A stretch of DNA of 64,000 nt from Ideonella sp. (GTDB lineage: Bacteria; Pseudomonadota; Gammaproteobacteria; Burkholderiales; Burkholderiaceae_C): the NCBI GenBank assembly GCA_016721465.1, contig JADKIA010000031.1:496001-560000 (forward strand), written 5' to 3'. Shown one piece after another: positions 1-9,456 of this stretch. The translations under genes and the position numbers were made by a program. Numbering within the stretch: the stretch's first letter is position 1; each line of letters starts with the position of its first letter. The notes beneath the pieces are model-generated. The model worked only from the letters and a program-made list of their open reading frames with translations, did no database searches and was not told the origin of the DNA.

Positions 1-3000
1 GCCACCTACGGCGCCTCTGCGAAGGCCTTCAACCTGCAGGTCAAGGCTGCCCTGGACTACGCCGCGCACAACGTCGGCGACGTTTCCGTGAAGTCGCTGC
101 TGCCGATCTTCCACCTGGATCCGATGACCGCTGCGGGCGCTGACTCGATGCGCCTCACCGGCAACGAAGACGTCACGATCAACTTCACCGACCCGGCGAA
201 TCAGATCACCGGCATGGACTTGAACGGCGACGGCGTCATCAAGGCCGACGGCGTCGAGAACCACATCACCGGCAAGGCTGCCGACTTCGAAATCGTTGAC
301 GCGTATTCGCGCAACCCGCTGAACCACGGTGACACCGCCAACAACTTCCTGGGCGACATCGAGTTCCACGGCGAAGGCTTCGACGGCGACGGCACCAACA
401 CCGATGGCAACATCGTGCTGGGTGGCCTGGGCATCGACAACATCTTCGGCGGCATCGGCAACGACTTCCTGGCCGGCGGCAACGTCGCGCAAGGTCGTGA
501 CGGCTACGACATGCTGCACGGCGGCCGCAATGCCGACTTCTTCTTTGCCGAGTTCAACCCGATCCGCAGCACCGACGGCAAGCAGCTCTACATCGACGGT
601 GGCAGCACCGCCGACGACACCGCAGCCGGCACGCACAGCTCGCAAGATTCCGACTGGCTGCTGTTTGAAGCCACCGATGATGACGAACCCGTCACCGTCC
701 TGCTGGAAGAAGAATCGCTGACCCTGAACCCGTTCGACGACGTCGATGTGACCTCGCGCTCGGGCAAGTCGATGGACGTCGAGGATGTCGAGAACTTCGA
801 CGCCTCGGGCAACCTGTACGGCTTCCTGGATGGTGTCAACGTCAAGATCGGCGCCCGCGCCGTTGACGGCCGCGACACCTCCGACGCAGCGGTTGGCTCG
901 AACTACGGTTACGGCTCGTCGGCTCAGTTGTACGTTTCGGGCAGCGAAGTCGGCAACATCATTGTTGGCGGCTACGACAACGACCGCATCAACGGCAACG
1001 ATGGCGACGACCTGTTGATGGGCGGGAACCTCAACTTCCTGAAGAACCCCAACCTGGCAGGCATCTGGAACAACGGCCAGGACGAGATCTACGGCGGCGC
1101 TGGCGATGACAACATCGTCTTCGAAACCGACGGCGGCATCTATGAAGGCGGTTGGGTCGCCAACAACGACAAGGACAAGTTCGACAACAACGATTCCGAC
1201 ACCTCTGGCGGTGACGACACGCTGTGGCTGACGCGTGAAGCCTTCGGCAAGAAGTCCGCCGGCGACGTGACCAGCGACGGCACGCTGCGCATCGACCTTG
1301 CCGTGGGCAAGGAAGGTGGCATCGACAACGCCGCAGGCTACGGCGGTGCCGACAAGGCTGCCCGCACGGGCACCTACACGGCCGACCAGACCAACTACAA
1401 GGCTGGTTTCGCCCGCGCCCAAGTGCAAGACATGGACAACGTGATCGCCACGGGCCTCGGCGCCGTCGACTACCTGGCCGCTGGCGCCAACGATCCCGAA
1501 CTGCAGTTCGCCAACCAGCAGAACCACTTTGCCTTCTCAGGCAACCTGGACCTGCGTGGCACCGCTGGCGACAACATCCTGTACGCCGTGGATGGCTCGG
1601 ACGTCATCGAAGGCCGTCAAGGCAACGACGCGATGTCGGGTGGCAATGGCAACGACGACTTCTACTTCACGCTGGCCGGTGAAGACGGCGACGGCGTGGA
1701 CGTGATCCACCGCCAGTCCGATGTCAACGGCGACAACCTCTGGGACACCGACGCCGATGGCAATGGTCTGTACGAGAAGGACTTCGGCCAGGCCGGCGCT
1801 GCCGTCACCGCGAACTCCAAGCTCACGCTGACGCTGACGGACGCTGCCCACCCCTCCGACCTGACGGGCTTCCCGGTCAATGGTGTGGTGTTCAAGCTGG
1901 ACGGCGTGTCTTACACGGTGTCGTTGGCCAGTGGCACGCAAAGCACCTACGCCGCGTTCAAGGATGGCCTGAACGCAGCGCTGGATGCCAACGCCACGCT
2001 GGCTCGCCTGAATGCCGTGCTCAATGGTGACAACACCATCACCATCACCGACCCGAATGGCAAGACCTTCGTCTCGGTGGGCTACACCTTCATCGACAAC
2101 GTCGTGCCGCCCGCAGGCACGCTGACGTGGAACCAGCTGGTGGGTGATCCGTCGTCGTCGCAGTCCAAGGACCGCCTGATCTACAAGGCCTACGAAGACC
2201 GCCTGGACAACGAAGGCGTGGACGACGATTCCTACCTGGGCAGCACGATCTCTCTGGGTGTTGATTCGTACGCCGAAGACCTGGTGATCGGCTTCGCCGA
2301 CGAAGACGGCAACGGCAAGGCAACGACCCGCATCGCCGAAGACCAGGCCTACACGCTGCGGTTCACCAACCTGACCACGCAAGACAAGGTGCAGGTGGTG
2401 GTGAACGGCGTCAAGTACTCGCTGCAAGTGGGCGTTGACCTCGACGGCAACATCATTGCGGATGAAGACGGCGTCGGCGACAGCCAGACCGACATCCAGG
2501 CCGCATTCCTGCAGCGCCTGAACGACTTCATCAACAGCTTCATGGACGACGACACGTCGGCCGGCGCTGTCGACTCGTTCTACAACGGCAGCGACACCCT
2601 CACGCTGACCCAGCGCGTCTACAACGGCGAGGAGACCGTGTTCATGGTCAAGCCGACCGTGACGCTGCAAAACCTGTCTGGCGGCGAAGCGGCCAAGGTG
2701 GCCATCACCAACGTCTCGCAGCATGAAGTGGAACTGCTGGACTTCGACGGCCGCAATGGCGAGCTGAACAGCACCAATGTGCTGTTCATCGGTGAGGAAG
2801 GCGTTGCCAACAGCCGCGCCACGCTGGAAACGGCCAAGACGGCCGGTGGCCAGACGATCACCGGCAAGGAAGCCATCGTCATCGACGTGGGTGCCAACAA
2901 CCTGCAAGACGTCGTTTTCGGCACGACCACGGCGGTGCCGAACAACACCGCGACGAATGCGCCCCTGGCCGGCACGCCGAATGGCTTCGCCGTCCATGGT

Positions 3001-6000
3001 GACGACTTCCTGCTGGGCGGCGCTGGTCTGGACACCATCAACGGCGGCACCGGCGACGACCGCATTGAAGGTTCCTTGGGCGGCAATGGCACCACCACCT
3101 GGGACACCCTGGATGGTGGCAAGAACTTCTACGCAGTTCAGGTGCTGGGCGAGTCGCAAGCTCGTGTCTACATCCTGAACAAGTGGGAAGCGGCCAACCC
3201 GGCCAAGGTTGCGGCACTGAGCGCGCTGACGATCTCGTCGATTCAACTGATCGACCAGTCGGAAAGCGGCACGTCACTGTCCAGCGGCGTGTTTGACGAC
3301 ACCCTGCAGTTCAGCCAATCGCTGTTCACGCCGGGCGTCACCCGCTTCACGGTGAACCTGAACAACTTCGTCAACACCGGCACCGCCACGGCGCCCGTGA
3401 TCGAGTTGCAGAACGACGGCGCTGGCACGGTTGGCGTCGACGTCAACGGCGACGGTGTCATCGAAGCCCTGAACGGCTGGACCCGCTTCACCAACTTTGA
3501 AAACATCCGCACGGTTTCGGGTGTTGGCAATGCGGTGGCTGGCGACGGCCAAGGCAACGACACGCTCGACGCGACGCTGTTGTCCACCGCCGCGGGCGGC
3601 ATCTCGTATGACCTGACCAAGGGTGGCAGCGCGGGCGAAGTGCGTTACAGCACCGATGCCTTCGTGACGGCGCCGACCGCACCGACCCTGCCGGGCACGG
3701 GCGGCACCGATCGTCCGCAATCGGGTGACTACGAGTCGCTGGTGATCCGCGTGGACGGCGTTGAGAACGTGCTGACCGGCACGGGCAACGACCTGCTGCT
3801 GATCGACGAAAGCGAAGCGGCGAAGGACAACGTGTTCAACGCTGGCCTGGGTGTTGACCGCATTGAGTACCACAACAACTTCGGCACCATCATTGCCGAA
3901 CCGACGGTGACGATCCGCGTCAACTCTGGCGCCGACACCGACACGGTGACGATGAAGGGTGGCCGCGTCGGCACCCTGAACACCGCCAGCGGCGGTGCCG
4001 TCGACACCTTGGTGGGGGTCGAGTACCTGGCCCTGACCGAAGCCACTGCGCAGAGCAGCCGTGAAGACGACCTGATCGATGTGCGCTCCATCGCCACGGG
4101 CGCCGTGGTCGACTACACGAACGGCGAAATCCGCTCGGCGGCGGCAGGCGGCGCGGTGTCCGGCATTGGGGTGCAGTTGGTCATCGAGAACATCGTGCAA
4201 ATGGAGAACGTGATCGCCGACGGCGACGACACGGTCATCGTTGCCGATGCCGACACGATGAACAACAACGCCCGCAGCGACGAAGGCGTCGACGCCAAGG
4301 CGTCGGTGGACATCCAGCTGGCCACGTTCCTCGATTTCGACACCTTCACCGACAGCAAGAACACGGCCCGCAAGGCCTTCGGCAAGCAGAGCACGTCGGA
4401 AATCGCCAACGTCATCAACCAGAACCAGTTCAAGTTCGATCTGGGCACGGTGGGTGTGGACACGGTCGACTACAGCAACGAAACCGGCCGGATCGTCGCG
4501 GTGATGAACTTCACCCCGAACGACCCGAACAAGTTCGTTCTGGTGGACGGCAACACCAGCGCCATCAGCACGGCGGCGCAGCGTGACGTGGCCTTTGCCG
4601 ACAGCGAGTCGCGCATCGACAAGCTGGTGAACGTCGAGCGCATCGTGGCTTCGCAAGGCGACAGCATCATCGACCTGACCAACTCGGGCCGTGATGCCAA
4701 CGTCGTGTTCAGCTACAACCAGCCTGACCAGAAGGCCGACTTCATCGAAGGCAAGCACAAGGAAACGGCCAACGATCGCCAGGTCAACACGGTGCGTGTG
4801 TCCGACGCCAACAACCAGGCGGCGCTGGGAAATGTGGACCTGTTGGAATACCGTGATCTGGGCGCTTCGACCACGATCAGCCAGGCAACGGCCACCTGGA
4901 ACTCGGTGCAAGGCTCGGACTACCGCGAGTATGTGCAGCTCACGCAGTGGGAAAACAACATCACCCACACGATGACGCTGCGCGGCGGTGCCAATGAGGT
5001 GAACTACAACGAGCGCACCGACGGCATCCACCTGTACATCAATGCGGTGGATGGCACGGCGGACGGCGTGGCCCACCAGTATCTGCTGGGTGTGCAGCAC
5101 CTGGATGCGGTGGGCGCCATGATCGGCAGCTACGGCACGTTCCAAGACACGATCACTGGCTACAACCAGGCCAACAAGATCGGTGGCGGATCGGGCGCCA
5201 ATGCAGGTGGCACGGCCAACACGATGCGCATCGAGGCATCGCAGGGCGACCAGGATTACATCGACGTGGCGGGTGTGAATGCCGCCGGCGTGTTCCTGAT
5301 CGGCAACATCGAAACCTCGGGCAGCTCGGTGGTCACCGCCACCTTCATCGACCCGGTGACGGCGTTGCCGACGGGCTCCGGCCTGACGCTGAGCGGCTTC
5401 GAGTTCCTGTGGGACTCTCCGGCCAACGACACCTACACCATCACCGACCTGTCGAACTTCGTCTCCAAGCTGACGCTGATCGACTTCTTCCAGCAAGGTA
5501 ACGGCGGCCACACGCCTCCGAGCGGCGACCGTGACACCGTCAAGCTGACCAATGGCTCGTTTGAATCGGCGGTGATTCGGCCGCCGATCTCCCAGTCCAT
5601 CACGATCAGCCCGGCGCTGCACATGGGCGACCTGAGCCCCAATGACCTGCAACGGCTGGGTCTGAACAGCGACGTGTTCCGCGAAGCACTCGGAACCGGC
5701 CTGTCGGAAGGCTTCGACTTCCAGGTGCTGGACATCAGCGATGTGACCAACCAGGTCAACATCACGGCGGCCGGCTCGGTGGCGGGTGCCAACGACGAGT
5801 TGATCGTCGGCGGCCTCGGCTTCTTGAACAAGGCCGGCACGGCGATCACGAACTTCGACACGCTGTCGCTCACCAACAATTCGGCCGGCACGGCCTTCGA
5901 CTTCGACCTCGACGCAGACCAACTGCAAGACGGCACGAATGCGAAGATCGTCGGGTTCGACGGCGACATGGGCGCACTCGACCTGAGCCGGATCATCGAT

Positions 6001-7011
6001 GGCCGTACCACGACCATCACGGTGACCGACCTGGCCGGCGTGGGTGCCACCGTGATCGGTTCGCAGGGCAATGACACCATCACCGGCAGCGCTGGCCTCG
6101 ACACCCTGCGTGGTGCCGGTGGCAACGACACCTACGATGGCGGCACGGCCACGGAAGTTCGCACGATCCAGCTGTTCAACCTGTTGGACGGCGTGGCCGG
6201 CAACACGGTGTTGGTCACGCTCAATGGCAATTCGAGCGCACTGACCACCGTCACGGAAGGCGTGGAGATCCCGGTTGCGGCGGGTGAAGCGGCCATCGGC
6301 GCAGCCCTCGCGGCGAAGATCAATGCCAACCTGGCAGCGGTCAACACCCTGGCGGCCTGGACGACGGGTGGTGCAGCACTGACCGGCGTCACCTACACCG
6401 CCGGCGGCACGCTGACCTTCACGTTCGCTTCTGGCGTGAATGTCTCGGCTGGTGAGAGCATCGTGGTGAGCGACACCGACGCTGGCACGTTCGCAGCGTC
6501 CGGCGAGTCCACCATCAACGGTGGCAGCGGCGGTCGCGACACCTTCGTCTTCGAGTCGACGGCTGCGAAGAACGGTGCGGACACGATCAACAACTTCGTG
6601 GCTGGCACCGCCGCCGACGTCAACGACGACATCCTCGACTTCACCGCCTTCCTGGGTGGTGCATCGGTCGGTGGCGTCGCTGCGGCGAACTTCACGGCGG
6701 GTCTGAATCTGTCGGGTGCGGCCAACGTCGGTGTGGTGTTCAACAAGGCCAGTCTGTCGGCGTCGGACGTGCAAGCCACGGCCGCTGCCAGCAAGATCGC
6801 TGTGGAGAACAACAGCAAGGCGGTGGTGCTGGTGTCCGCGGACGTTGACGGTGCAAGCGACGGCACCAACACGGGCTACTCGGTGTACTACATCGAGGAC
6901 ACCGACACCACGGCGGCCACGTCGTACACGGTGACCTTGGTTGGCACGATCAACAGCGCTGTCGAGTTGAACGCTGCCGACTTCTTCGCTGGTACCGACT
7001 CCTTCGCCTAA
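1..7011 (+). CDS. Giant RTX / S-layer-type calcium-binding surface protein (5' end outside window)
   Basis: The reading frame is open from base 1 to the stop at 7009-7011, giving 2336 visible residues; the true start lies upstream. Glycine/aspartate nonapeptide repeats of the hemolysin type occur in small clusters near nt 421-480 (GGLGIDNIFGGIGNDFLAGG), 967-1026, 1609-1668, 3010-3069 and 6058-6144, separated by long beta-rich Thr/Asp/Asn/Val stretches. EF-hand-like loops such as DLNGDGVI (near nt 220) and DVNGDGVIEA (near nt 3440) also appear. I see no cysteine in any visible residue. The C-terminus (DTFVFESTA, then an acidic and aliphatic tail) resembles uncleaved type I secretion signals such as that of Caulobacter RsaA. 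The expected role is secretion by the transporter at 10.7-17.0 kb and display on the cell surface, as S-layer or adhesin. The exact subfamily is not recognised. Confidence 0.85.
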   Translation, partial: ATYGASAKAFNLQVKAALDYAAHNVGDVSVKSLLPIFHLDPMTAAGADSMRLTGNEDVTINFTDPANQITGMDLNGDGVIKADGVENHITGKAADFEIVDAYSRNPLNHGDTANNFLGDIEFHGEGFDGDGTNTDGNIVLGGLGIDNIFGGIGNDFLAGGNVAQGRDGYDMLHGGRNADFFFAEFNPIRSTDGKQLYIDGGSTADDTAAGTHSSQDSDWLLFEATDDDEPVTVLLEEESLTLNPFDDVDVTSRSGKSMDVEDVENFDASGNLYGFLDGVNVKIGARAVDGRDTSDAAVGSNYGYGSSAQLYVSGSEVGNIIVGGYDNDRINGNDGDDLLMGGNLNFLKNPNLAGIWNNGQDEIYGGAGDDNIVFETDGGIYEGGWVANNDKDKFDNNDSDTSGGDDTLWLTREAFGKKSAGDVTSDGTLRIDLAVGKEGGIDNAAGYGGADKAARTGTYTADQTNYKAGFARAQVQDMDNVIATGLGAVDYLAAGANDPELQFANQQNHFAFSGNLDLRGTAGDNILYAVDGSDVIEGRQGNDAMSGGNGNDDFYFTLAGEDGDGVDVIHRQSDVNGDNLWDTDADGNGLYEKDFGQAGAAVTANSKLTLTLTDAAHPSDLTGFPVNGVVFKLDGVSYTVSLASGTQSTYAAFKDGLNAALDANATLARLNAVLNGDNTITITDPNGKTFVSVGYTFIDNVVPPAGTLTWNQLVGDPSSSQSKDRLIYKAYEDRLDNEGVDDDSYLGSTISLGVDSYAEDLVIGFADEDGNGKATTRIAEDQAYTLRFTNLTTQDKVQVVVNGVKYSLQVGVDLDGNIIADEDGVGDSQTDIQAAFLQRLNDFINSFMDDDTSAGAVDSFYNGSDTLTLTQRVYNGEETVFMVKPTVTLQNLSGGEAAKVAITNVSQHEVELLDFDGRNGELNSTNVLFIGEEGVANSRATLETAKTAGGQTITGKEAIVIDVGANNLQDVVFGTTTAVPNNTATNAPLAGTPNGFAVHGDDFLLGGAGLDTINGGTGDDRIEGSLGGNGTTTWDTLDGGKNFYAVQVLGESQARVYILNKWEAANPAKVAALSALTISSIQLIDQSESGTSLSSGVFDDTLQFSQSLFTPGVTRFTVNLNNFVNTGTATAPVIELQNDGAGTVGVDVNGDGVIEALNGWTRFTNFENIRTVSGVGNAVAGDGQGNDTLDATLLSTAAGGISYDLTKGGSAGEVRYSTDAFVTAPTAPTLPGTGGTDRPQSGDYESLVIRVDGVENVLTGTGNDLLLIDESEAAKDNVFNAGLGVDRIEYHNNFGTIIAEPTVTIRVNSGADTDTVTMKGGRVGTLNTASGGAVDTLVGVEYLALTEATAQSSREDDLIDVRSIATGAVVDYTNGEIRSAAAGGAVSGIGVQLVIENIVQMENVIADGDDTVIVADADTMNNNARSDEGVDAKASVDIQLATFLDFDTFTDSKNTARKAFGKQSTSEIANVINQNQFKFDLGTVGVDTVDYSNETGRIVAVMNFTPNDPNKFVLVDGNTSAISTAAQRDVAFADSESRIDKLVNVERIVASQGDSIIDLTNSGRDANVVFSYNQPDQKADFIEGKHKETANDRQVNTVRVSDANNQAALGNVDLLEYRDLGASTTISQATATWNSVQGSDYREYVQLTQWENNITHTMTLRGGANEVNYNERTDGIHLYINAVDGTADGVAHQYLLGVQHLDAVGAMIGSYGTFQDTITGYNQANKIGGGSGANAGGTANTMRIEASQGDQDYIDVAGVNAAGVFLIGNIETSGSSVVTATFIDPVTALPTGSGLTLSGFEFLWDSPANDTYTITDLSNFVSKLTLIDFFQQGNGGHTPPSGDRDTVKLTNGSFESAVIRPPISQSITISPALHMGDLSPNDLQRLGLNSDVFREALGTGLSEGFDFQVLDISDVTNQVNITAAGSVAGANDELIVGGLGFLNKAGTAITNFDTLSLTNNSAGTAFDFDLDADQLQDGTNAKIVGFDGDMGALDLSRIIDGRTTTITVTDLAGVGATVIGSQGNDTITGSAGLDTLRGAGGNDTYDGGTATEVRTIQLFNLLDGVAGNTVLVTLNGNSSALTTVTEGVEIPVAAGEAAIGAALAAKINANLAAVNTLAAWTTGGAALTGVTYTAGGTLTFTFASGVNVSAGESIVVSDTDAGTFAASGESTINGGSGGRDTFVFESTAAKNGADTINNFVAGTAADVNDDILDFTAFLGGASVGGVAAANFTAGLNLSGAANVGVVFNKASLSASDVQATAAASKIAVENNSKAVVLVSADVDGASDGTNTGYSVYYIEDTDTTAATSYTVTLVGTINSAVELNAADFFAGTDSFA

Positions 7012-7020
7012 ATGGCTGTC

Positions 7021-7042
7021 CAGGCCACCGCGAGGTGGCCTG
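7021..7042 (+). other. Perfect 9-bp hairpin with GNRA-type loop after the RTX gene
   Basis: CAGGCCACC (7021-7029) pairs perfectly with GGTGGCCTG (7034-7042) around a GCGA tetraloop, 10 bases after the RTX stop codon. It has no T-run, so it is not a terminator by itself. It probably protects the 3' end of the very long transcript or assists the terminator just downstream. Confidence 0.5.
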
Positions 7043-7065
7043 GGGCAGACACTGCAAGGCCCGAC

Positions 7066-7097
7066 AAGGGGCCCCAGGGAAACCTGGGGCCCTTTTT
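7066..7097 (+). terminator. Rho-independent terminator of the RTX gene
   Basis: GGGCCCCAGG (7069-7078) pairs with CCTGGGGCCC (7083-7092) around a GAAA loop. The stem extends through A/T pairs into TTTTT at 7093-7097. This is a strong intrinsic terminator and separates the RTX gene from the methyltransferase that follows. Confidence 0.9.
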
Positions 7098-7159
7098 CAA
7101 TTCCGACAGAATGGCTTCAAACGACGCACATCGCGCCGAACGACAGGGGACACCGACCC

Positions 7160-8704
7160 ATGAACTGGAATGAAGGCTACGTCACGGACGTGGCATACAC
7201 GCACGGCTGCTACCCGGAATTCAGCCCGACCCGCATCGACCAGGCGTTGACCCTGGCGGGCCATGCGCCCATTCCGCCGGGACCGTGTTGTGAACTGGGC
7301 TTCGGGCAGGGCGTCAGCCTGGCGTTCCATGCGGCGACGCACCCGGATCGTGCCTTCCATGGCAACGACTTCATGCCGCAGCATGTGCAGCACGCCAGCA
7401 CGCTGCTGGCTGCCGCCGGTCTGGAATCCCGGCTGCGCTGCGAATCGTTTACCGACTACTGCCAGCGCACCGACCTGCCGGACTTTGCCTTGATCGTGCT
7501 GCACGGCGTGTGGAGCTGGGTCTCCGAGGCGAACCGACAACTGATCGCCGATTTCGTGCGCCGCAAGCTGATGCCTGGTGGCGTGCTGTACGTCAGCTAC
7601 AACATCTCGGCCGGTTGGGCGTCGATGATCCCGCTGCGAGACCTGTTGGCCATGCACGTGCACCGAACCCAGGCCCCGTCACTTCCGACCAGTGCTCGGA
7701 TCAAGCAGGCCCTCGCCTTTGCGGACAAGGTGTTTGCCGCCGACCCCATCGCGGCCAACCATGCGCCGATCCTGAAGAAGCGGCTGGAGGGCCTGCAGGC
7801 GCAGGATCCCCAGTACCTGACCCACGAATTCCTGAATGACGATTGGCACATCGGCAGTTTCGAAGGCATGCACCGCATGCTGCAGCCGGCGCAGATGAGG
7901 TACTGCACATCGGCCATGCTGGTGGAGGGCCTGCCCTCCGTTCAGCTCACCACCGAGCAGCGCAGCGTGCTGGCCGACATCGCCGACCCGGTGTTGCGGG
8001 AGAGCACGCGCGACTTCTTCACGGCGCAACCCTTCCGGCGCGATCTGTGGGTGCGCGGTGGCACAACCTTGTCCCGCGCCGACCAGACGCGGGCGGTTCA
8101 GTCGCTGCGAATCCAATGGGTGCAACCGCCGAGCGATGAGCCGATCAAGGTGCGCGGCGCACGCAGCGAGGCCACGCTGAGCGAGCCATTCAGTGGGCCG
8201 ATCCTGCGTGCACTGCAGGCGCGGCATGCGCCGCCGACCATTGGTGAACTGCTCTCGCAGCTCGACTCGCCCGGGTTCCCGCGCAAGCAAGTCTTCGACG
8301 CGATCACGATGCTGCTGGCCAGCGGTTGCGTGGTTGCCGCGCGTGATGCACCCCAAGTGGATGCGGCCAAACCTCACGCGGAGCGCTTGAATCGCTACCT
8401 GATGGACCGTGCCGACTCGCACGCCGAAGTGGCGCATCTGGTGAGCCCGGTCACGGGAACGGGCATCGAGCAGTCGCGCCTGAACCAGCTCTTCACGGCC
8501 GCCATCGTTGCGGGTGCTCCGTCCGCTGGCGCCGCGGCCGAATCCTTGGCCCAGCGACTGGCGCAGAGCGGCGAGCGGCTGATTCACGAGGGCAAGACCA
8601 TCGAGCCTGGCATCGAAACGACCAAGGCCATCGCCAAACACGCCTTGGCCTACGATGCGGCCCGGCCAACCTACATCAGCCTCGGCTTGCTCCCCGCAGC
8701 GTGA
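7160..8704 (+). CDS. SAM-dependent methyltransferase with methyltransferase regulatory domain (PF10119-type)
   Basis: 514 residues from an ATG preceded by an AGGGGA ribosome site. The N-terminal part is a class I Rossmann methyltransferase: motif I is CELGFGQGVSLAF (residues ~44-56), followed by an acidic strand (FHGNDF) and LPDFALIVLHGVWSWV. The middle section (residues ~205-260, with YLTHEFLNDDWHIGSF) matches the regulatory domain of this family, and a winged-helix-like section follows (PPTIGELLSQLDSPGF). Family members include the rickettsial enzymes that methylate lysines of outer-membrane proteins. Its position directly after a giant surface-protein gene suggests that protein as substrate, which is inference. 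Its own start lies 62 bases after the terminator, so it needs a separate promoter or readthrough. Confidence 0.8.
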   Translation: MNWNEGYVTDVAYTHGCYPEFSPTRIDQALTLAGHAPIPPGPCCELGFGQGVSLAFHAATHPDRAFHGNDFMPQHVQHASTLLAAAGLESRLRCESFTDYCQRTDLPDFALIVLHGVWSWVSEANRQLIADFVRRKLMPGGVLYVSYNISAGWASMIPLRDLLAMHVHRTQAPSLPTSARIKQALAFADKVFAADPIAANHAPILKKRLEGLQAQDPQYLTHEFLNDDWHIGSFEGMHRMLQPAQMRYCTSAMLVEGLPSVQLTTEQRSVLADIADPVLRESTRDFFTAQPFRRDLWVRGGTTLSRADQTRAVQSLRIQWVQPPSDEPIKVRGARSEATLSEPFSGPILRALQARHAPPTIGELLSQLDSPGFPRKQVFDAITMLLASGCVVAARDAPQVDAAKPHAERLNRYLMDRADSHAEVAHLVSPVTGTGIEQSRLNQLFTAAIVAGAPSAGAAAESLAQRLAQSGERLIHEGKTIEPGIETTKAIAKHALAYDAARPTYISLGLLPAA

Positions 8705-8814
8705 CGGCGACGCGAGATTGCCGGCAGCATTGACCGGGCCGGCGCAGCAACGGCCAGCCCGGTGTGGTGATGGGCATCACATGCGAACGTCGGCTGGCCG
8801 CTCACAATGGACGC

Positions 8815-9012
8815 ATGAACCATCCCCCCGCACTGAGCCCCGTCCTGCATTCCGTCAAACACAACGGACGGGTGCCGCATTCCGGCTGGGCACTGTGGGG
8901 TGGCCGGCGGCGGCGGCCCGCGTCTGTTCAAAGGTTGGAGCGCCAGGCGCCTGTGGATCCCGAGCAGGCCGACCTCGAGTTTCTGCGGCGATTGCGCGAG
9001 GCGGGCCTCTGA
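8815..9012 (+). CDS. Possible small protein, unknown function
   Basis: A 65-residue frame from the ATG at 8815; an in-frame GTG at 8764 would add 17 residues. It is basic in the middle (a run of four arginines) and ends in an acidic/leucine-rich segment (QADLEFLRRLREAGL) that looks helical. No family is recognised. It lies alone in the 416-base stretch between the methyltransferase and the next gene, and has only a weak ribosome site. It may be chance coding in GC-rich DNA, although the C-terminal helix has a natural composition. Confidence 0.35.
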   Translation: MNHPPALSPVLHSVKHNGRVPHSGWALWGGRRRRPASVQRLERQAPVDPEQADLEFLRRLREAGL

Positions 9013-9120
9013 GCGACGTCGGATAAAATCGCTGCGCTCAAAGCAAATCGATCCAGGCCGGCTCCCGGTACAGGACAGTTAATTTCAGCCGCTTCACGGC
9101 ACAACGACACCACACACCAC

Positions 9121-9399
9121 ATGGCAAACAAGCAAATCGTTTTCAGCGACCGCCTGGTCGGACTCTCGATTCAGAACGGGCTGGTCCGCCTGGATCTCGC
9201 CGTCAATGCGGGCACCGTCAAGGGCAAGGATGACAAGCCGGCCCAGCGCCTGGAAGTCACCACCCAGCTGGTCATGCCGCTGGACGCCTTCGCCAATGCC
9301 GTGGACATGCAGCGCAAGCTGCTGGCGGATGTGATTGCGCGTGAACAGTCCCTGCGCGACGCCAGCGCATCGGCAGCGAATACCGCCAAAGCCCCCTGA
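9121..9399 (+). CDS. Small conserved-looking protein upstream of the secretion operon
   Basis: 92 residues, family not recognised. It appears to be a compact soluble protein: beta-rich N-terminus (QIVFSDRLVGLSIQNGLVRL), a lysine-rich turn (KGKDDK), a second strand pair (RLEVTTQLVMPLDAF), then an amphipathic helix (VDMQRKLLADVIAREQSLRD) and a low-complexity Ala/Ser tail. No signal peptide or membrane segment. The 20 bases before the ATG contain no Shine-Dalgarno-like purine run, which is unusual. It is the first of three small genes that lead into the type I secretion operon, so an accessory or regulatory role in surface-protein export is plausible but unproven. Confidence 0.65.
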   Translation: MANKQIVFSDRLVGLSIQNGLVRLDLAVNAGTVKGKDDKPAQRLEVTTQLVMPLDAFANAVDMQRKLLADVIAREQSLRDASASAANTAKAP

Positions 9400-9418
9400 G
9401 CCACAGCCCATTGATCCG

Positions 9419-9450
9419 AGGCCCTGCCGGCGAGTGCTGGCAGGGCCTTT
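9419..9450 (+). terminator. Perfect 10-bp hairpin with short T tract, directly before the next start codon
   Basis: AGGCCCTGCC (9419-9428) pairs perfectly with GGCAGGGCCT (9439-9448), followed by only TT. It sits between the 9121 and 9457 genes and ends six to eight bases before the ATG at 9457. It could be a weak terminator/attenuator or a structure controlling translation of the following gene. Confidence 0.5.
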
Positions 9451-9456
9451 GAACTC

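Noticed and set aside
3274..6774. Long open frame (1166 codons) on the minus strand inside the RTX gene, and another at 1537-3246
   Set aside because: Both are antisense shadows of a GC-rich, biased coding sequence; their products are Arg/His/Val-rich with no domain pattern, while the plus-strand frame has clear RTX motifs.
8671..8931. 86-residue minus-strand frame opposite the small gene at 8815
   Set aside because: No ribosome site, no family, low-complexity composition; the plus-strand frame is slightly more plausible and even that is uncertain.
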